64,000 nt of DNA from an uncultured Oscillospiraceae bacterium. GTDB lineage: Bacteria; Bacillota; Clostridia; Oscillospirales; Acutalibacteraceae. Where the stretch lies: positions 1-64,000 of the forward strand of contig URKX01000001.1 in the NCBI GenBank assembly GCA_900548545.1, given 5' to 3'. Below the pieces are notes generated by a model. That model saw only the letters and a list, made by a program, of their open reading frames with translations. It searched no databases and was not told where the DNA came from. A program made the translations under genes and the position numbers. This document shows, piece after piece, positions 44,001 to 50,839 of the stretch (its first letter is position 1; each line of letters begins with the position of its first letter).

Positions 44001-44415
44001 TTTCGTCAAAGTCAGGCACCCGCTTTTTCCGGCCAAACAGCCCCCGGCGCTTCTTTTTCTTGTCCTTTTTACCGGAAGCCTCTTTCTCCACTTCCCGGCG
44101 GTCCTCCTCCCGCAGGGGGAGTTCCACCGTGCCCGTGGCATAGGCGTTCAGGTCGGCCTGGGCCTCTTGCCTGGGCTTTGCCGGCTGCTGCCCTTGAGGC
44201 TGGGCAGCCTGGGGCTGCTGCTTGGGAGGCTGCGCCTGTTGGGGTTGGGCGGGCTGGCCTGCCGGGCGCTGGGGGGGCCTTGCCCCGGGCTGGCGGGGCT
44301 GCCTTTCCTGCGCAAGGTCTTTCCGGGCGGCCTGCTGGGCGGCTTCCACCTCCCGTTTGGCCCGCTCTTCCGCCAGGATATCCTCCAGGGTAAATTCCTT
44401 GTTGTCCTGTGACAT
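41083..44415 (-). CDS. P-type ATPase-like pseudoenzyme with long disordered N-terminal arm
   Basis: A 1110-aa membrane protein of unknown function. Residues 1-550 are low-complexity, rich in Pro, Gln, Ala, Glu, with a basic K-K-D-K-K-K-K-R-R patch near 120; no signal peptide. Hydrophobic helices occur at about 558-690 (four), about 760-810 (two) and 1045-1105 (two). Between the last sets lies a region that aligns with P-type ATPase P and N domains: V-E-Q-L-G-N-V-N-A-V-M-V-D-A-E-D-L-F where DKTGT is expected (about 834), then G-I-V-G-K-V-D-G-K-T-I-L-I-G and an R-T-T-D-P-N where TGDN is expected (about 985). The MVGDGxND motif is missing. The Asp may remain, but the phosphorylation loop is lost, so it is probably catalytically dead. 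It follows rlmB by 18 bases; AAAGGAGG precedes the ATG. Confidence 0.75.
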   Translation of the reverse strand: MSQDNKEFTLEDILAEERAKREVEAAQQAARKDLAQERQPRQPGARPPQRPAGQPAQPQQAQPPKQQPQAAQPQGQQPAKPRQEAQADLNAYATGTVELPLREEDRREVEKEASGKKDKKKKRRGLFGRKKRVPDFDENEDDLYYGIQLKPIDEYRKGYDPAGELTSEEETYKALFDDSKKAIDDEVEQNFQRLQKERRRRVAEAVQTAGVDEEQIADEFGVVAPMPVTSFAADPYARQHGIGVEGNKQVSGLQKAMLESSDHQTMEIKLNVLNDTVELQRVGQQPPVSEEAIRRVLGSDTPLEPVEQLPPQEAPAEVPAPVEPPAPAEAPQPVEELPPQEEPAVEEPIRLYQPKGQPREAAPAPDAQPAEQQLSFEDLASRAPGTPEETIPQAPVEETAPAEGPMAQQAPVPEAPVPAALAAEAPTQAMPIPQAPAAPAPTQAPAEEKTVVLNRPVAEPPQVASIYQYRPRSVPTHIIHAEVLQSALLSESEELRQAAERQERKNAPKRRVRNKKLENPAPEEPPIPDADTGESIDDYTGPEDAKSISHELRGEMRELTLRMMITGVCTVLLALVNVIFGAQFGSVADPGSLPVVYVVLTLVFLAVAVGICYRTIINGLKALLSFNASSDSAAAVAAVAVAVQAVAAAFFQDDLINGELHLYAVILAATLFLNAAGKLTMIRRIHSNFRFVTSREEKYSVRLFEDHNTALKMAKDCVSESPVIAYQCRAGFLKRFLELSYKPDPSESASQLMAPIGLIASLVLCIASLLITKSVPTAVSALAAACCASVAVSNMLSVNLPISRLCRTARRAGAMVVGYEGVEQLGNVNAVMVDAEDLFPRGTVVLNGIRTFGGRAAAEDAVMAASALMNEVGGPLSGVFDQVISENEDALPQVQDFSYEDGGGIVGKVDGKTILIGDRSLLINHRLQVPPREEEAQYASGNQQVVYIGVDSEVAALLVLTYTADRRRKNELQRLEDSGISIIVRTTDPNVTPQLVNRLFGIDAASVGVLDSRLGDEYRKLVKSQIPRADALVATKGRMESMMSVISACVEEKRTIGLVVAIQNAAMVLCFVLVAFLACFGAMGQLSSLVLFLFQLFWLAVTLLLPKLRR

Positions 44416-44433
44416 AGGCTGAAAATCCTCCTT

Positions 44434-45222
44434 TTACGGATTGACCGCTTTCAAGCCGCTGCGCTGGCGGGAAACCTCATAGCAGAGGATGCCAGCCGCC
44501 ACCGATGCGTTCAGCGAGTTTATGTTTCCTTTTAATGGCAGGGATACCACAAAGTCGGCCTTTTCCTTGACCAACCGGCCCACGCCCTTGCCTTCGGAGC
44601 CGATGACCAGGGCCACCGGGCCGGTGAAGTCCGTCTGGCACCAGGGGGCGCCGTCCATGTCGGCGGCGTAGACCCACAGGCCCCGCTGTTTTAGTTCCTC
44701 CAGCAGGGAGGCCAGGTTGTTTACACGGGCCACCGGCAGGTGTTCCACCGCTCCGGCGGAGGCTTTCCCCACCGCGTAGGTCAAGCCTACGCTGCGCCGT
44801 TTGGGGACGATCACCCCGTGGGCCCCGGCACATTCCGCCGTGCGGATCACCGCGCCCAGGTTGTGGGGGTCCTCCAGTTCGTCGCAGATGACAAAGAAGG
44901 GGGGCTCGCCCCGCTCCTGTGCCCGCTGGAACAGGTCTTCCACTGTGGCGTATTCCTTCACTGCGGCCACTGCCACCACCCCTTGGTGGTTGGCCCCGCC
45001 GCACAGGTGTTCCAATTTTTTGGGGTCCGCCTCTTTGATGGCGGCCCCGGCCTCTTTGGCTTTGGCGATCAGCGCCTGCAGCCCGCCGGGGCGTTCGCCC
45101 CGCTGGACGTAAAGGCTGTCAATGGCCCGTCCGGCTTTGAGCGCCTCGGTTACCGCGTTGCGTCCGGCGATGATGTCTGTGCCCCGGGGGGCTTCCCGGC
45201 GATTGTTTGGGTGTTTTTCCAT
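44434..45222 (-). CDS. rlmB: 23S rRNA (guanosine-2'-O-)-methyltransferase RlmB
   Basis: A 262-aa SPOUT methyltransferase that modifies G2251 of 23S rRNA, or a TrmH-family relative. The N-terminal substrate-binding domain is followed by the knot with N-L-G-A-V-I-R-T-A-E near residue 120, I-G-S-E-G-K-G-V near residue 210 and L-N-A-S-V-A-A-G-I near residue 240. The start at 45222 has AAAGAGGA upstream. It is the first gene of the leftward operon that ends with the P-type-ATPase-like gene. Confidence 0.93.
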   Translation of the reverse strand: MEKHPNNRREAPRGTDIIAGRNAVTEALKAGRAIDSLYVQRGERPGGLQALIAKAKEAGAAIKEADPKKLEHLCGGANHQGVVAVAAVKEYATVEDLFQRAQERGEPPFFVICDELEDPHNLGAVIRTAECAGAHGVIVPKRRSVGLTYAVGKASAGAVEHLPVARVNNLASLLEELKQRGLWVYAADMDGAPWCQTDFTGPVALVIGSEGKGVGRLVKEKADFVVSLPLKGNINSLNASVAAGILCYEVSRQRSGLKAVNP

Positions 45223-45299
45223 GGTGAGTCCTCTTTCTGCGGCCCGGCCCACTGGCGGGGCCCCGGGTATTCTCCCGGCGATAGACATACTTTGCTGAC

Positions 45300-45328
45300 A
45301 TTATAGCACAGTTCCTTGGAAATCTCAA
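45300..45328 (-). promoter_or_regulatory. Strong promoter of rlmB
   Basis: Minus-strand TTGAGA (45328-45323), 17-base spacer and perfect TATAAT (45305-45300) with TGC before it. Confidence 0.75.
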
Positions 45329-45399
45329 ATAAAAATGCGGGGAAAATGGGGCTTTTCCCAGGAGGGGCCGGCCCAGGAGGGGAGTCCTCTTTTTTCGGG

Positions 45400-45880
45400 A
45401 GGTTTTTCCAAACAATGCAAAAAAATTCTTTTTTGTATGCTTCCGCAAAGGCGTTTTTCCACAGGGCCGCCCGGTGTAACCTGTGTTTCCCACCGGGAAT
45501 GTGGAAAACTCTGTGGAAACTGTGAAAAACTCTTGTCCCTATGCGGGTTTCAACTTTCCCCCGTTTCCACCAAGGAACTTTTTTATGTAAACAAAAGGCT
45601 TTATTTTTCTTTTTTGAAACAAAAAACGTCATTTTTCAAGATTGGAAAATGCCCCAATATACAGAAAAAACGGGGAAGTTGTCTGCTCTATCTTGTGTCA
45701 AGTGGAAACGGGAAAAATCTTTTCCCACAAACTGTCCACAGGGATTTAACATACATTTCACCAAGGGAGGTTAGCTGGGCCTTTTCGGGCTTTCCACAAG
45801 AAAAGGCTATGCTTTTCCCCGGTTTTGTGGTATACTAGCGGCAAAACAAGGGGGATTCCGGCTTGTTTCCACAAAAAGCC
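45400..45880. other. AT-rich gene-free region with cluster of DnaA-box-like 9-mers
   Basis: The 744-bp gap between rlmB and the next gene has no credible ORF. It holds many NTTTCCACA-type 9-mers: TTTTCCACA at 45455-45463 and, inverted, at 45500-45508; GTTTCCACA inverted at 45512-45520 and direct at 45865-45873; TTTTTCACA inverted at 45521-45529; TTTCCCACA at 45721-45729; CTGTCCACA at 45732-45740; CTTTCCACA at 45790-45798. The consensus DnaA box is TTATNCACA. An AT-rich tract (45578-45650) lies in the middle. The layout looks like an origin or DnaA-binding locus, but dnaA and dnaN are not near. Confidence 0.5.
45826..45836 (+). promoter_or_regulatory. Extended -10 promoter of the DUF6062-like gene
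   Basis: TGTGGTATACT has a TG-N extension and TATACT at 45831-45836; the -35 box is weak. About 130 bases precede the start codon. It lies within the DnaA-box-like cluster, so DnaA could influence it. Confidence 0.5.
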
Positions 45881-45966
45881 CCTCCCATTGCAGGGGGTTT
45901 TTCAAAAAAACCCGGATGAATATTTATACGCGAAATTTGTCGAATAACCATTTTGGAGGTTTTAAT

Positions 45967-46680
45967 ATGCGGGAAGATATCTGTTCCATCCCTGTAAACG
46001 ATGTATTTATGCCCAAAGACGGCTGCCCTTTCTGCCGGATGCGGGATATGCTGGAGGACCGGATGGCTACCTACATCACCGGCGCGGCCATGATGGAGCC
46101 TGACGTGCGGGTGGAGACCAACCGGCTGGGCTTTTGCACCGAGCACTTCAACCAGATCCTGGCCCGGGGCAGCCGGCTTTCGGTGGCGCTGATCTTAGAA
46201 AGCCTGCTGGCCACGGTGAAGGACGAAGTGTTCCCCCAGGGGAAGGCAGCACCCAAGAAGGTTGCGGCGGCGGTGAAGTCCCGGCAGCAGCACTGTTTTA
46301 TCTGTGAGAACATTGAAAAAAACACCTCCCACCTGCTGGACAGCACCTTGAAGCTGTGGCAGGCAGACCCGGATTTCCGGGAGCTGTACAGCCAGCAGCC
46401 CTATATCTGCCTGCCCCACTACGGCCAGGTGATGGAAGCGGCCATGAAGATGCCCAAGAAGAATTTCCAGGTGTTCCAGCAGGAAACGGACCGGCTGGCC
46501 AAAAAGTACCTGGAAGAGTTAAACGGCGACGTGACCCACTTCTGCCGGATGTTCGACTACCGCAATGCCGGCGGGGACTGGGGCAACTCCAAAGATGCCA
46601 TTGAGCGGGCCATCCAGTATCTCACCGCCCGGGTGCCGGAGGACCGCCAGAAGGCCGATGAAAAGAACCGTGCCTTTTAA
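45967..46680 (+). CDS. DUF6062-like Cys-rich protein of unknown function
   Basis: A 237-aa soluble protein. It has repeated Cys/His pairs: C-P-F-C near residue 20, F-C-T-E-H-F near residue 57, C-F-I-C near residue 115, I-C-L-P-H-Y near residue 155 and H-F-C-R-M near residue 195. The two CxxC pairs and the CxxH pairs suggest metal binding, zinc or an iron-sulfur cluster. It resembles the clostridial DUF6062 family, from memory. TTGGAGGT precedes the ATG at 45967. The DNA glycosylase gene follows after 22 bases, so the two are probably one operon, which hints at a DNA-linked role. Confidence 0.75.
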   Translation: MREDICSIPVNDVFMPKDGCPFCRMRDMLEDRMATYITGAAMMEPDVRVETNRLGFCTEHFNQILARGSRLSVALILESLLATVKDEVFPQGKAAPKKVAAAVKSRQQHCFICENIEKNTSHLLDSTLKLWQADPDFRELYSQQPYICLPHYGQVMEAAMKMPKKNFQVFQQETDRLAKKYLEELNGDVTHFCRMFDYRNAGGDWGNSKDAIERAIQYLTARVPEDRQKADEKNRAF

Positions 46681-46702
46681 CAGCCCCTTGGAAGGAGGGA
46701 CC

Positions 46703-47530
46703 ATGGCTGGCGGCAGGCTGCCCTGCGCCGTCCCCTTTGATTTGGCCCAGACTTTGGATTGCGGACAGGCCTTCCGCTGGCGGGAGGTTTCCCCGGGACG
46801 GTGGGAAGGGGCGGCCTTTGGGAAGGTGCTTGCCCTGGAGCAGCAGGGGGAACAGGTTTGGTTCCTCTGCGCCCAGGAGGATTTAGAGGCCACCTGGCAG
46901 GCCTATTTCGACCTGGAGGCGGATTACGGCTCCAAGCGGGCGGCCCTTTCCCAAATGAGCCCGGCGCTGAAGGAGGCGGCGGACTTTGCCCCGGGCATCC
47001 GCATTTTGCGCCAAGAGCCTTGGGAGGCTTTGTGCTCTTTCATCATTTCCCAGAACAACCACATCCCTCGGATCAAGGGGATCATTGAGCGGCTGTGCGT
47101 CCAGCTGGGAGAGCCCATTCCCGGCACAGGGTGGGCGGCCTTCCCGGCCCCGGAGCGCCTGGCTGCCTGCACCCTGGAGGACCTGGCCCCGCTGCGGGCG
47201 GGGTTCCGGGCCAAGTACTTGCTGGATGCCGCCAGGAAGGTGGTTTCCGGAGAGGTGGACTTGGAGAAAGTGGCGGCTTCCCCTGTAGAGGAGGGGCGGC
47301 AAGAGCTGCAAAAGATCTTTGGGGTGGGGCCGAAAGTGGCGGAATGCGCGCTGCTGTACGGGTTCCATAAGACCCAGTGTTTCCCCCTGGACGTGTGGAT
47401 GAAGCGGGCCATGGCCACCCTGCTGCCCGGCCGCAGCCCCCAGGAGTTTGGGGAAAACGCGGGCTTGGCCCAGCAGTACCTGTTCCACTACAGCCGTCTG
47501 CACCCGGAGCTGTTTGGGGAAAAAGGGTGA
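46703..47530 (+). CDS. 8-oxoguanine DNA glycosylase (OGG1 family)
   Basis: A 275-aa DNA glycosylase/AP lyase that removes oxidised guanine. The N-terminal half begins with the P-F-D-L-A-Q-T-L-D-C-G-Q-A-F-R-W motif of OGG1-like proteins; the helix-hairpin-helix has G-V-G-P-K-V-A-E-C near residue 209, with the catalytic Lys, and the Asp in F-P-L-D-V-W near residue 230. S-Q-N-N-H is also kept. The ATG at 46703 has GAAGGAGGG; an earlier in-frame start would overlap the upstream gene by far. Ends before a bidirectional terminator. Confidence 0.92.
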   Translation: MAGGRLPCAVPFDLAQTLDCGQAFRWREVSPGRWEGAAFGKVLALEQQGEQVWFLCAQEDLEATWQAYFDLEADYGSKRAALSQMSPALKEAADFAPGIRILRQEPWEALCSFIISQNNHIPRIKGIIERLCVQLGEPIPGTGWAAFPAPERLAACTLEDLAPLRAGFRAKYLLDAARKVVSGEVDLEKVAASPVEEGRQELQKIFGVGPKVAECALLYGFHKTQCFPLDVWMKRAMATLLPGRSPQEFGENAGLAQQYLFHYSRLHPELFGEKG

Positions 47531-47604
47531 CGGGTGGGCCCCAGGGGCAAGCTTCCCATGTGCCCCCAGGGCCCTAGGCCAAGGCCCGGATGGTTGCCCA
47601 TAGC

Positions 47605-47643
47605 AAAAGGACATCCAAGCGCAGAGCTTGGATGTCCTTTTTT
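47605..47643. terminator. Bidirectional terminator between the glycosylase and hemW
   Basis: A perfect 16-bp stem: 47605-47620 with 47626-47641, loop GCAGA, ending in TTTTTT. The stem sequence AAAAGGACATCCA is nearly shared with the terminator at 19894-19933. Confidence 0.9.
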
Positions 47644-47649
47644 GTGTGT

Positions 47650-48759
47650 TTACAGTTCCTCTCCCAGAAGCCGCACCAGCAGGGCGTTGGAAACCAGGAA
47701 CCCCTCCGGCGTGAAAGAGAGGCAGCCCTCCTCCTGCCGCAGCAGCTGGGACGGGCACCGCCGGGCGTTTCCCAGCACCTCTTCAAACAGGGACGTGCCT
47801 GCCAAACCAAAGCGGGCCAGGCAGTCCTGACGCCGCAAACCCCGGGTCAGCCGCAGGTTCAGCATGGCAAACTCCCCAAAGTCCCCGCCGGGGCCGTCGT
47901 CCACCGGGGCGTTCCCCTGGAGGAACCCTTCCAAATCCCGGGGGTAGTAGAAGCGCCGCCCCCCGAAAAAGGAGTGCGCCCCCGGCCCAAAGCCCAGGTA
48001 CTCCTCCCCCCGCCAGTACAGCAGGTTGTGACGGCTTTCCCTTCCCGGTCGGGCGAAGTTGCTGATCTCATATTGGGCGTATCCCAGTTTGCCCAGCTCC
48101 TCCACCAGGAGCAGGTACTGCTGGGAGGTTTCCTCGTCATCCGGCAGCTGGACTCCCCGGGCGGCAAAGGGCGTGCCCGGCTCCACTTTTAAGATGTAGG
48201 AGGAGATGTGCTCCACGCCCAGCCCCGCGGCAAAGGCGATGGAGCCTTTCAGCGTTTCCCAGGAGCCTCCCGGCAGGCCCAGCATCAGGTCCAGGGAGAT
48301 GTTTGCAAAGCCGGCAGCCCGGGCGTTTTCCACAGCCAGGGCGGCGTCCTGGGGGGAATGGGCACGGCCCAGCAGCCGCAGCTGGGCTGGGTCGGCGGAT
48401 TGCAGCCCCATGGACAGCCGGTTGAACCCGGCTTCCCGCACCTCTTTAAAAAAGTCCCGATCCACGTGGGTGGGGTTGGCTTCCAGGGTGATCTCCGCTG
48501 TGGGGGACAGGGAAAAGCCCTCTTTCACCCCCTGGAGGAGGGCTCCCAGCCGGGCGGCCCCCAAAAGACTGGGGGTCCCCCCGCCAAAGTAGACCGTGGC
48601 AAGCTCCCGGTTCCTGAGCTTGTCCCGCCAGGGGGCCAGGGAGGTGAGAACAGCCTGTACATAGGCGTCCATATCCTCCTGGGAATCGGGGAGGGAGTAG
48701 AAGTCACAGTAAGGGCATTTGCCGTGGCAGAAGGGGACATGGAAGTAAAAGCCAAGCAT
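47650..48759 (-). CDS. hemW: HemW-type radical SAM heme chaperone
   Basis: A 369-aa radical SAM protein often annotated as oxygen-independent coproporphyrinogen oxidase. The cluster motif C-H-G-K-C-P-Y-C-D-F near residue 10 is followed by G-G-G-T-P-S near residue 60, G-L-Q-S and the HemW C-terminal domain. It lacks the N-terminal extra Cys region of true HemN, so heme delivery is likelier than catalysis. The ATG at 48759 fits the family; the upstream ORF adds 20 residues. It lies 56 bases after lepA on the same strand, as in many Firmicutes. Confidence 0.9.
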   Translation of the reverse strand: MLGFYFHVPFCHGKCPYCDFYSLPDSQEDMDAYVQAVLTSLAPWRDKLRNRELATVYFGGGTPSLLGAARLGALLQGVKEGFSLSPTAEITLEANPTHVDRDFFKEVREAGFNRLSMGLQSADPAQLRLLGRAHSPQDAALAVENARAAGFANISLDLMLGLPGGSWETLKGSIAFAAGLGVEHISSYILKVEPGTPFAARGVQLPDDEETSQQYLLLVEELGKLGYAQYEISNFARPGRESRHNLLYWRGEEYLGFGPGAHSFFGGRRFYYPRDLEGFLQGNAPVDDGPGGDFGEFAMLNLRLTRGLRRQDCLARFGLAGTSLFEEVLGNARRCPSQLLRQEEGCLSFTPEGFLVSNALLVRLLGEEL

Positions 48760-48815
48760 GGGATCACCACCAATGGATAAATAGGAAGCGCGGAGTGCGT
48801 CCAGGCGCAGCCTGG

Positions 48816-50627
48816 TCACTCATCCAGCTTCAGCACGGACATAAACGCCTCCTGGGGCACTTCCACCGAGCCCAGCTGGCGCATCCGTTTTTTGCCTTCC
48901 TTTTGCTTTTCCAGCAGCTTCTTTTTCCGGGTGATGTCGCCGCCGTAGCACTTGGCCAGCACGTCCTTGCGCAGGGCTTTCACCGTTTCCCGGGCAATGA
49001 TCTTCCCGCCGATGCAGGCCTGGATAGGTACCTCGAACAGCTGGCGGGGGATCTTCTCCTTGAGCTTTTCCGCCATCTTTCTGGCCCGGGGGTAGGCTTT
49101 GTCCGCGTGGATGATGAAGGAGAGGGCGTCCACGATCTCCCCGTTGAGCATGATATCCAGCTTTACCAGCTTGCTGGCCTGGTAGCCCATCAGCTCGTAG
49201 TCAAAAGAGGCGTAGCCCCGGGTGCGGGACTTCAGAGCGTCGAAAAAGTCATAGATGATCTCGTTTAAGGGCAGCTCGTAGTGGATGTCCACCCGGTCGG
49301 TGTCCAGGTATTTCATGTCCTTGAACACCCCCCGGCGTTCCTGGCACAGCTCCATAATGTTCCCCACGTACTCCGAGGGGGAGTAGATGTGGGCGTTGCA
49401 GATGGGCTCCTCGGCGCTCTGAATCAAAGTGGGGTCCGGGTAGTTGGTGGGGTTGTCAATGGTGATGGTGCTGCCGTCAGTGAGATGCAGCTTGTACACC
49501 ACGCTGGGGGCGGTGGTGATCAGGTCCAGGTCGTACTCCCGCTCCAAACGCTCCTGGATGATCTCCATGTGCAGCAGCCCCAAGAAGCCGCACCGGAAGC
49601 CAAAGCCCAAGGCCACGGAGGTTTCCGGCTCGAAGGTGAGGGAGGCGTCGTTTAATTGCAATTTTTCCAGGGCGTCCCGCAGGTCGGTGTAATGGGCGCC
49701 GTCGGCGGGGTAGATGCCGCAGAACACCATGGGCTGCACCGCCCGGTACCCCTCCAGGGGCTCGGCGGCGGGGCGGTCCTTCAGGGTGACGGTGTCGCCC
49801 ACCCGGGCCTGGCGCACGTCCTTGATAGAGGCGGCAATGTAGCCCACCTCCCCGGCGTACAGGGCGTCGGCGGGTTCCAGGGCAGTGGCCCGCAAAAAGC
49901 CGCACTCCACCACGGTGAATTCCCCGCCGGTGGCCATCATGCGGATGGTGTCCCCGGGACGCACGGTGCCGTCCTTGATCCGCACGTACACGATAACGCC
50001 CCGGTAGGAGTCGTAGTAGGAGTCGAAAATCAGCGCCCGGAGGGGGTCGGCCTCGTTGCCAGCGGGGGCGGGGATGCCGGTGACAATGCGTTCCAGCACC
50101 TCTTCCACGTTTTGGCCGGTCTTGGCGGAGATGCGGGGGGCGTCCATGGCGGGAATGCCGATCACGTCCTCGATCTCGTGGCAGACCCGTTCCGGGTCGG
50201 CGCTGGGCAGGTCGATCTTGTTTACCACCGGGACGATCTCCAGCCCGGCGTCCACGGCCAGGTAGGTGTTGGCCAGGGTCTGGGCTTCGATGCCCTGGGA
50301 GGCGTCCACCACCAGCACCGCCCCCTCGCAGGCGGCCAGGGACCGGGAAACCTCGTAGTTAAAGTCCACGTGTCCGGGGGTGTCGATGAGGTTGAACACA
50401 TAGTCCTGGCCGTCCGTGGCGGTGTAAACCAGGGTGACAGCATGGGCTTTGATGGTGATGCCCCGCTCCCGTTCCAGGTCCATGTTGTCCAAAAGCTGGT
50501 TTTCCATCTCCCGCAGGGGGACGGACTTGGTCAGTTCCAGGATGCGGTCGGCCAGGGTGGACTTGCCGTGGTCGATGTGGGCCACAATGCAGAAATTGCG
50601 AATATTGCTTTTATCCATTCTATCCAT
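48816..50627 (-). CDS. lepA: Elongation factor 4 (LepA)
   Basis: A 603-aa ribosome-associated GTPase, implicated in back-translocation and subunit biogenesis. G motifs are intact: A-H-I-D-H-G-K-S near residue 16, D-T-P-G-H-V-D-F near residue 80 and N-K-I-D near residue 134. The LepA-specific C-terminal domain with K-R-M-R-Q-L-G-S-V-E-V-P-Q-E-A-F near the end is complete. Starts at 50627 and 50618 are both possible. It is transcribed with hemW. Confidence 0.97.
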   Translation of the reverse strand: MDRMDKSNIRNFCIVAHIDHGKSTLADRILELTKSVPLREMENQLLDNMDLERERGITIKAHAVTLVYTATDGQDYVFNLIDTPGHVDFNYEVSRSLAACEGAVLVVDASQGIEAQTLANTYLAVDAGLEIVPVVNKIDLPSADPERVCHEIEDVIGIPAMDAPRISAKTGQNVEEVLERIVTGIPAPAGNEADPLRALIFDSYYDSYRGVIVYVRIKDGTVRPGDTIRMMATGGEFTVVECGFLRATALEPADALYAGEVGYIAASIKDVRQARVGDTVTLKDRPAAEPLEGYRAVQPMVFCGIYPADGAHYTDLRDALEKLQLNDASLTFEPETSVALGFGFRCGFLGLLHMEIIQERLEREYDLDLITTAPSVVYKLHLTDGSTITIDNPTNYPDPTLIQSAEEPICNAHIYSPSEYVGNIMELCQERRGVFKDMKYLDTDRVDIHYELPLNEIIYDFFDALKSRTRGYASFDYELMGYQASKLVKLDIMLNGEIVDALSFIIHADKAYPRARKMAEKLKEKIPRQLFEVPIQACIGGKIIARETVKALRKDVLAKCYGGDITRKKKLLEKQKEGKKRMRQLGSVEVPQEAFMSVLKLDE

Positions 50628-50671
50628 AAGGGGACTCTCCGTTACAAAAAGTATAAAAAGTATATCGCTTT

Positions 50672-50680
50672 ATTATAGCA
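50672..50680 (-). promoter_or_regulatory. Extended -10 promoter of lepA-hemW
   Basis: Minus-strand TGCTATAAT (50680-50672) with a weak -35 box. It lies about 45 bases upstream of lepA. Confidence 0.55.
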
Positions 50681-50766
50681 GAAAATGGAGAAAAAGGAAA
50701 CCGGGAAGGGGGGAAAAGTTTGCTGAAAACTTTTCGGCGGTTTTGGGGCGAAATTCCCCGTTTTTC

Positions 50767-50796
50767 TTGCAATCCCGCCCCGGCTTGTGCTACAAT
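50767..50796 (+). promoter_or_regulatory. Promoter of glyS
   Basis: TTGCAA at 50767-50772, 18-base spacer and TACAAT at 50791-50796 with TGC before it. The leader is only about 40 bases, too short for a T-box. Confidence 0.7.
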
Positions 50797-50839
50797 AAAC
50801 CCCAGTATGCGATGTGAAATCGAGAAAGGCGGGTACGCA

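Noticed and set aside
45335..45838. A 167-aa ORF within the gene-free region
   Set aside because: No ribosome binding site, composition unlike the neighbours, and it reads through the DnaA-box-like cluster; more likely chance in AT-rich DNA.
45223..45966. Naming the region oriC outright
   Set aside because: No dnaA, dnaN, rpmH or parS is nearby, and the long nusA-pnp operon on the left points towards it, not away from it. Kept as a DnaA-box-like cluster only.
50797..50839. T-box riboswitch before glyS
   Set aside because: The leader after the predicted promoter is only about 40 bases, without a specifier stem or terminator.
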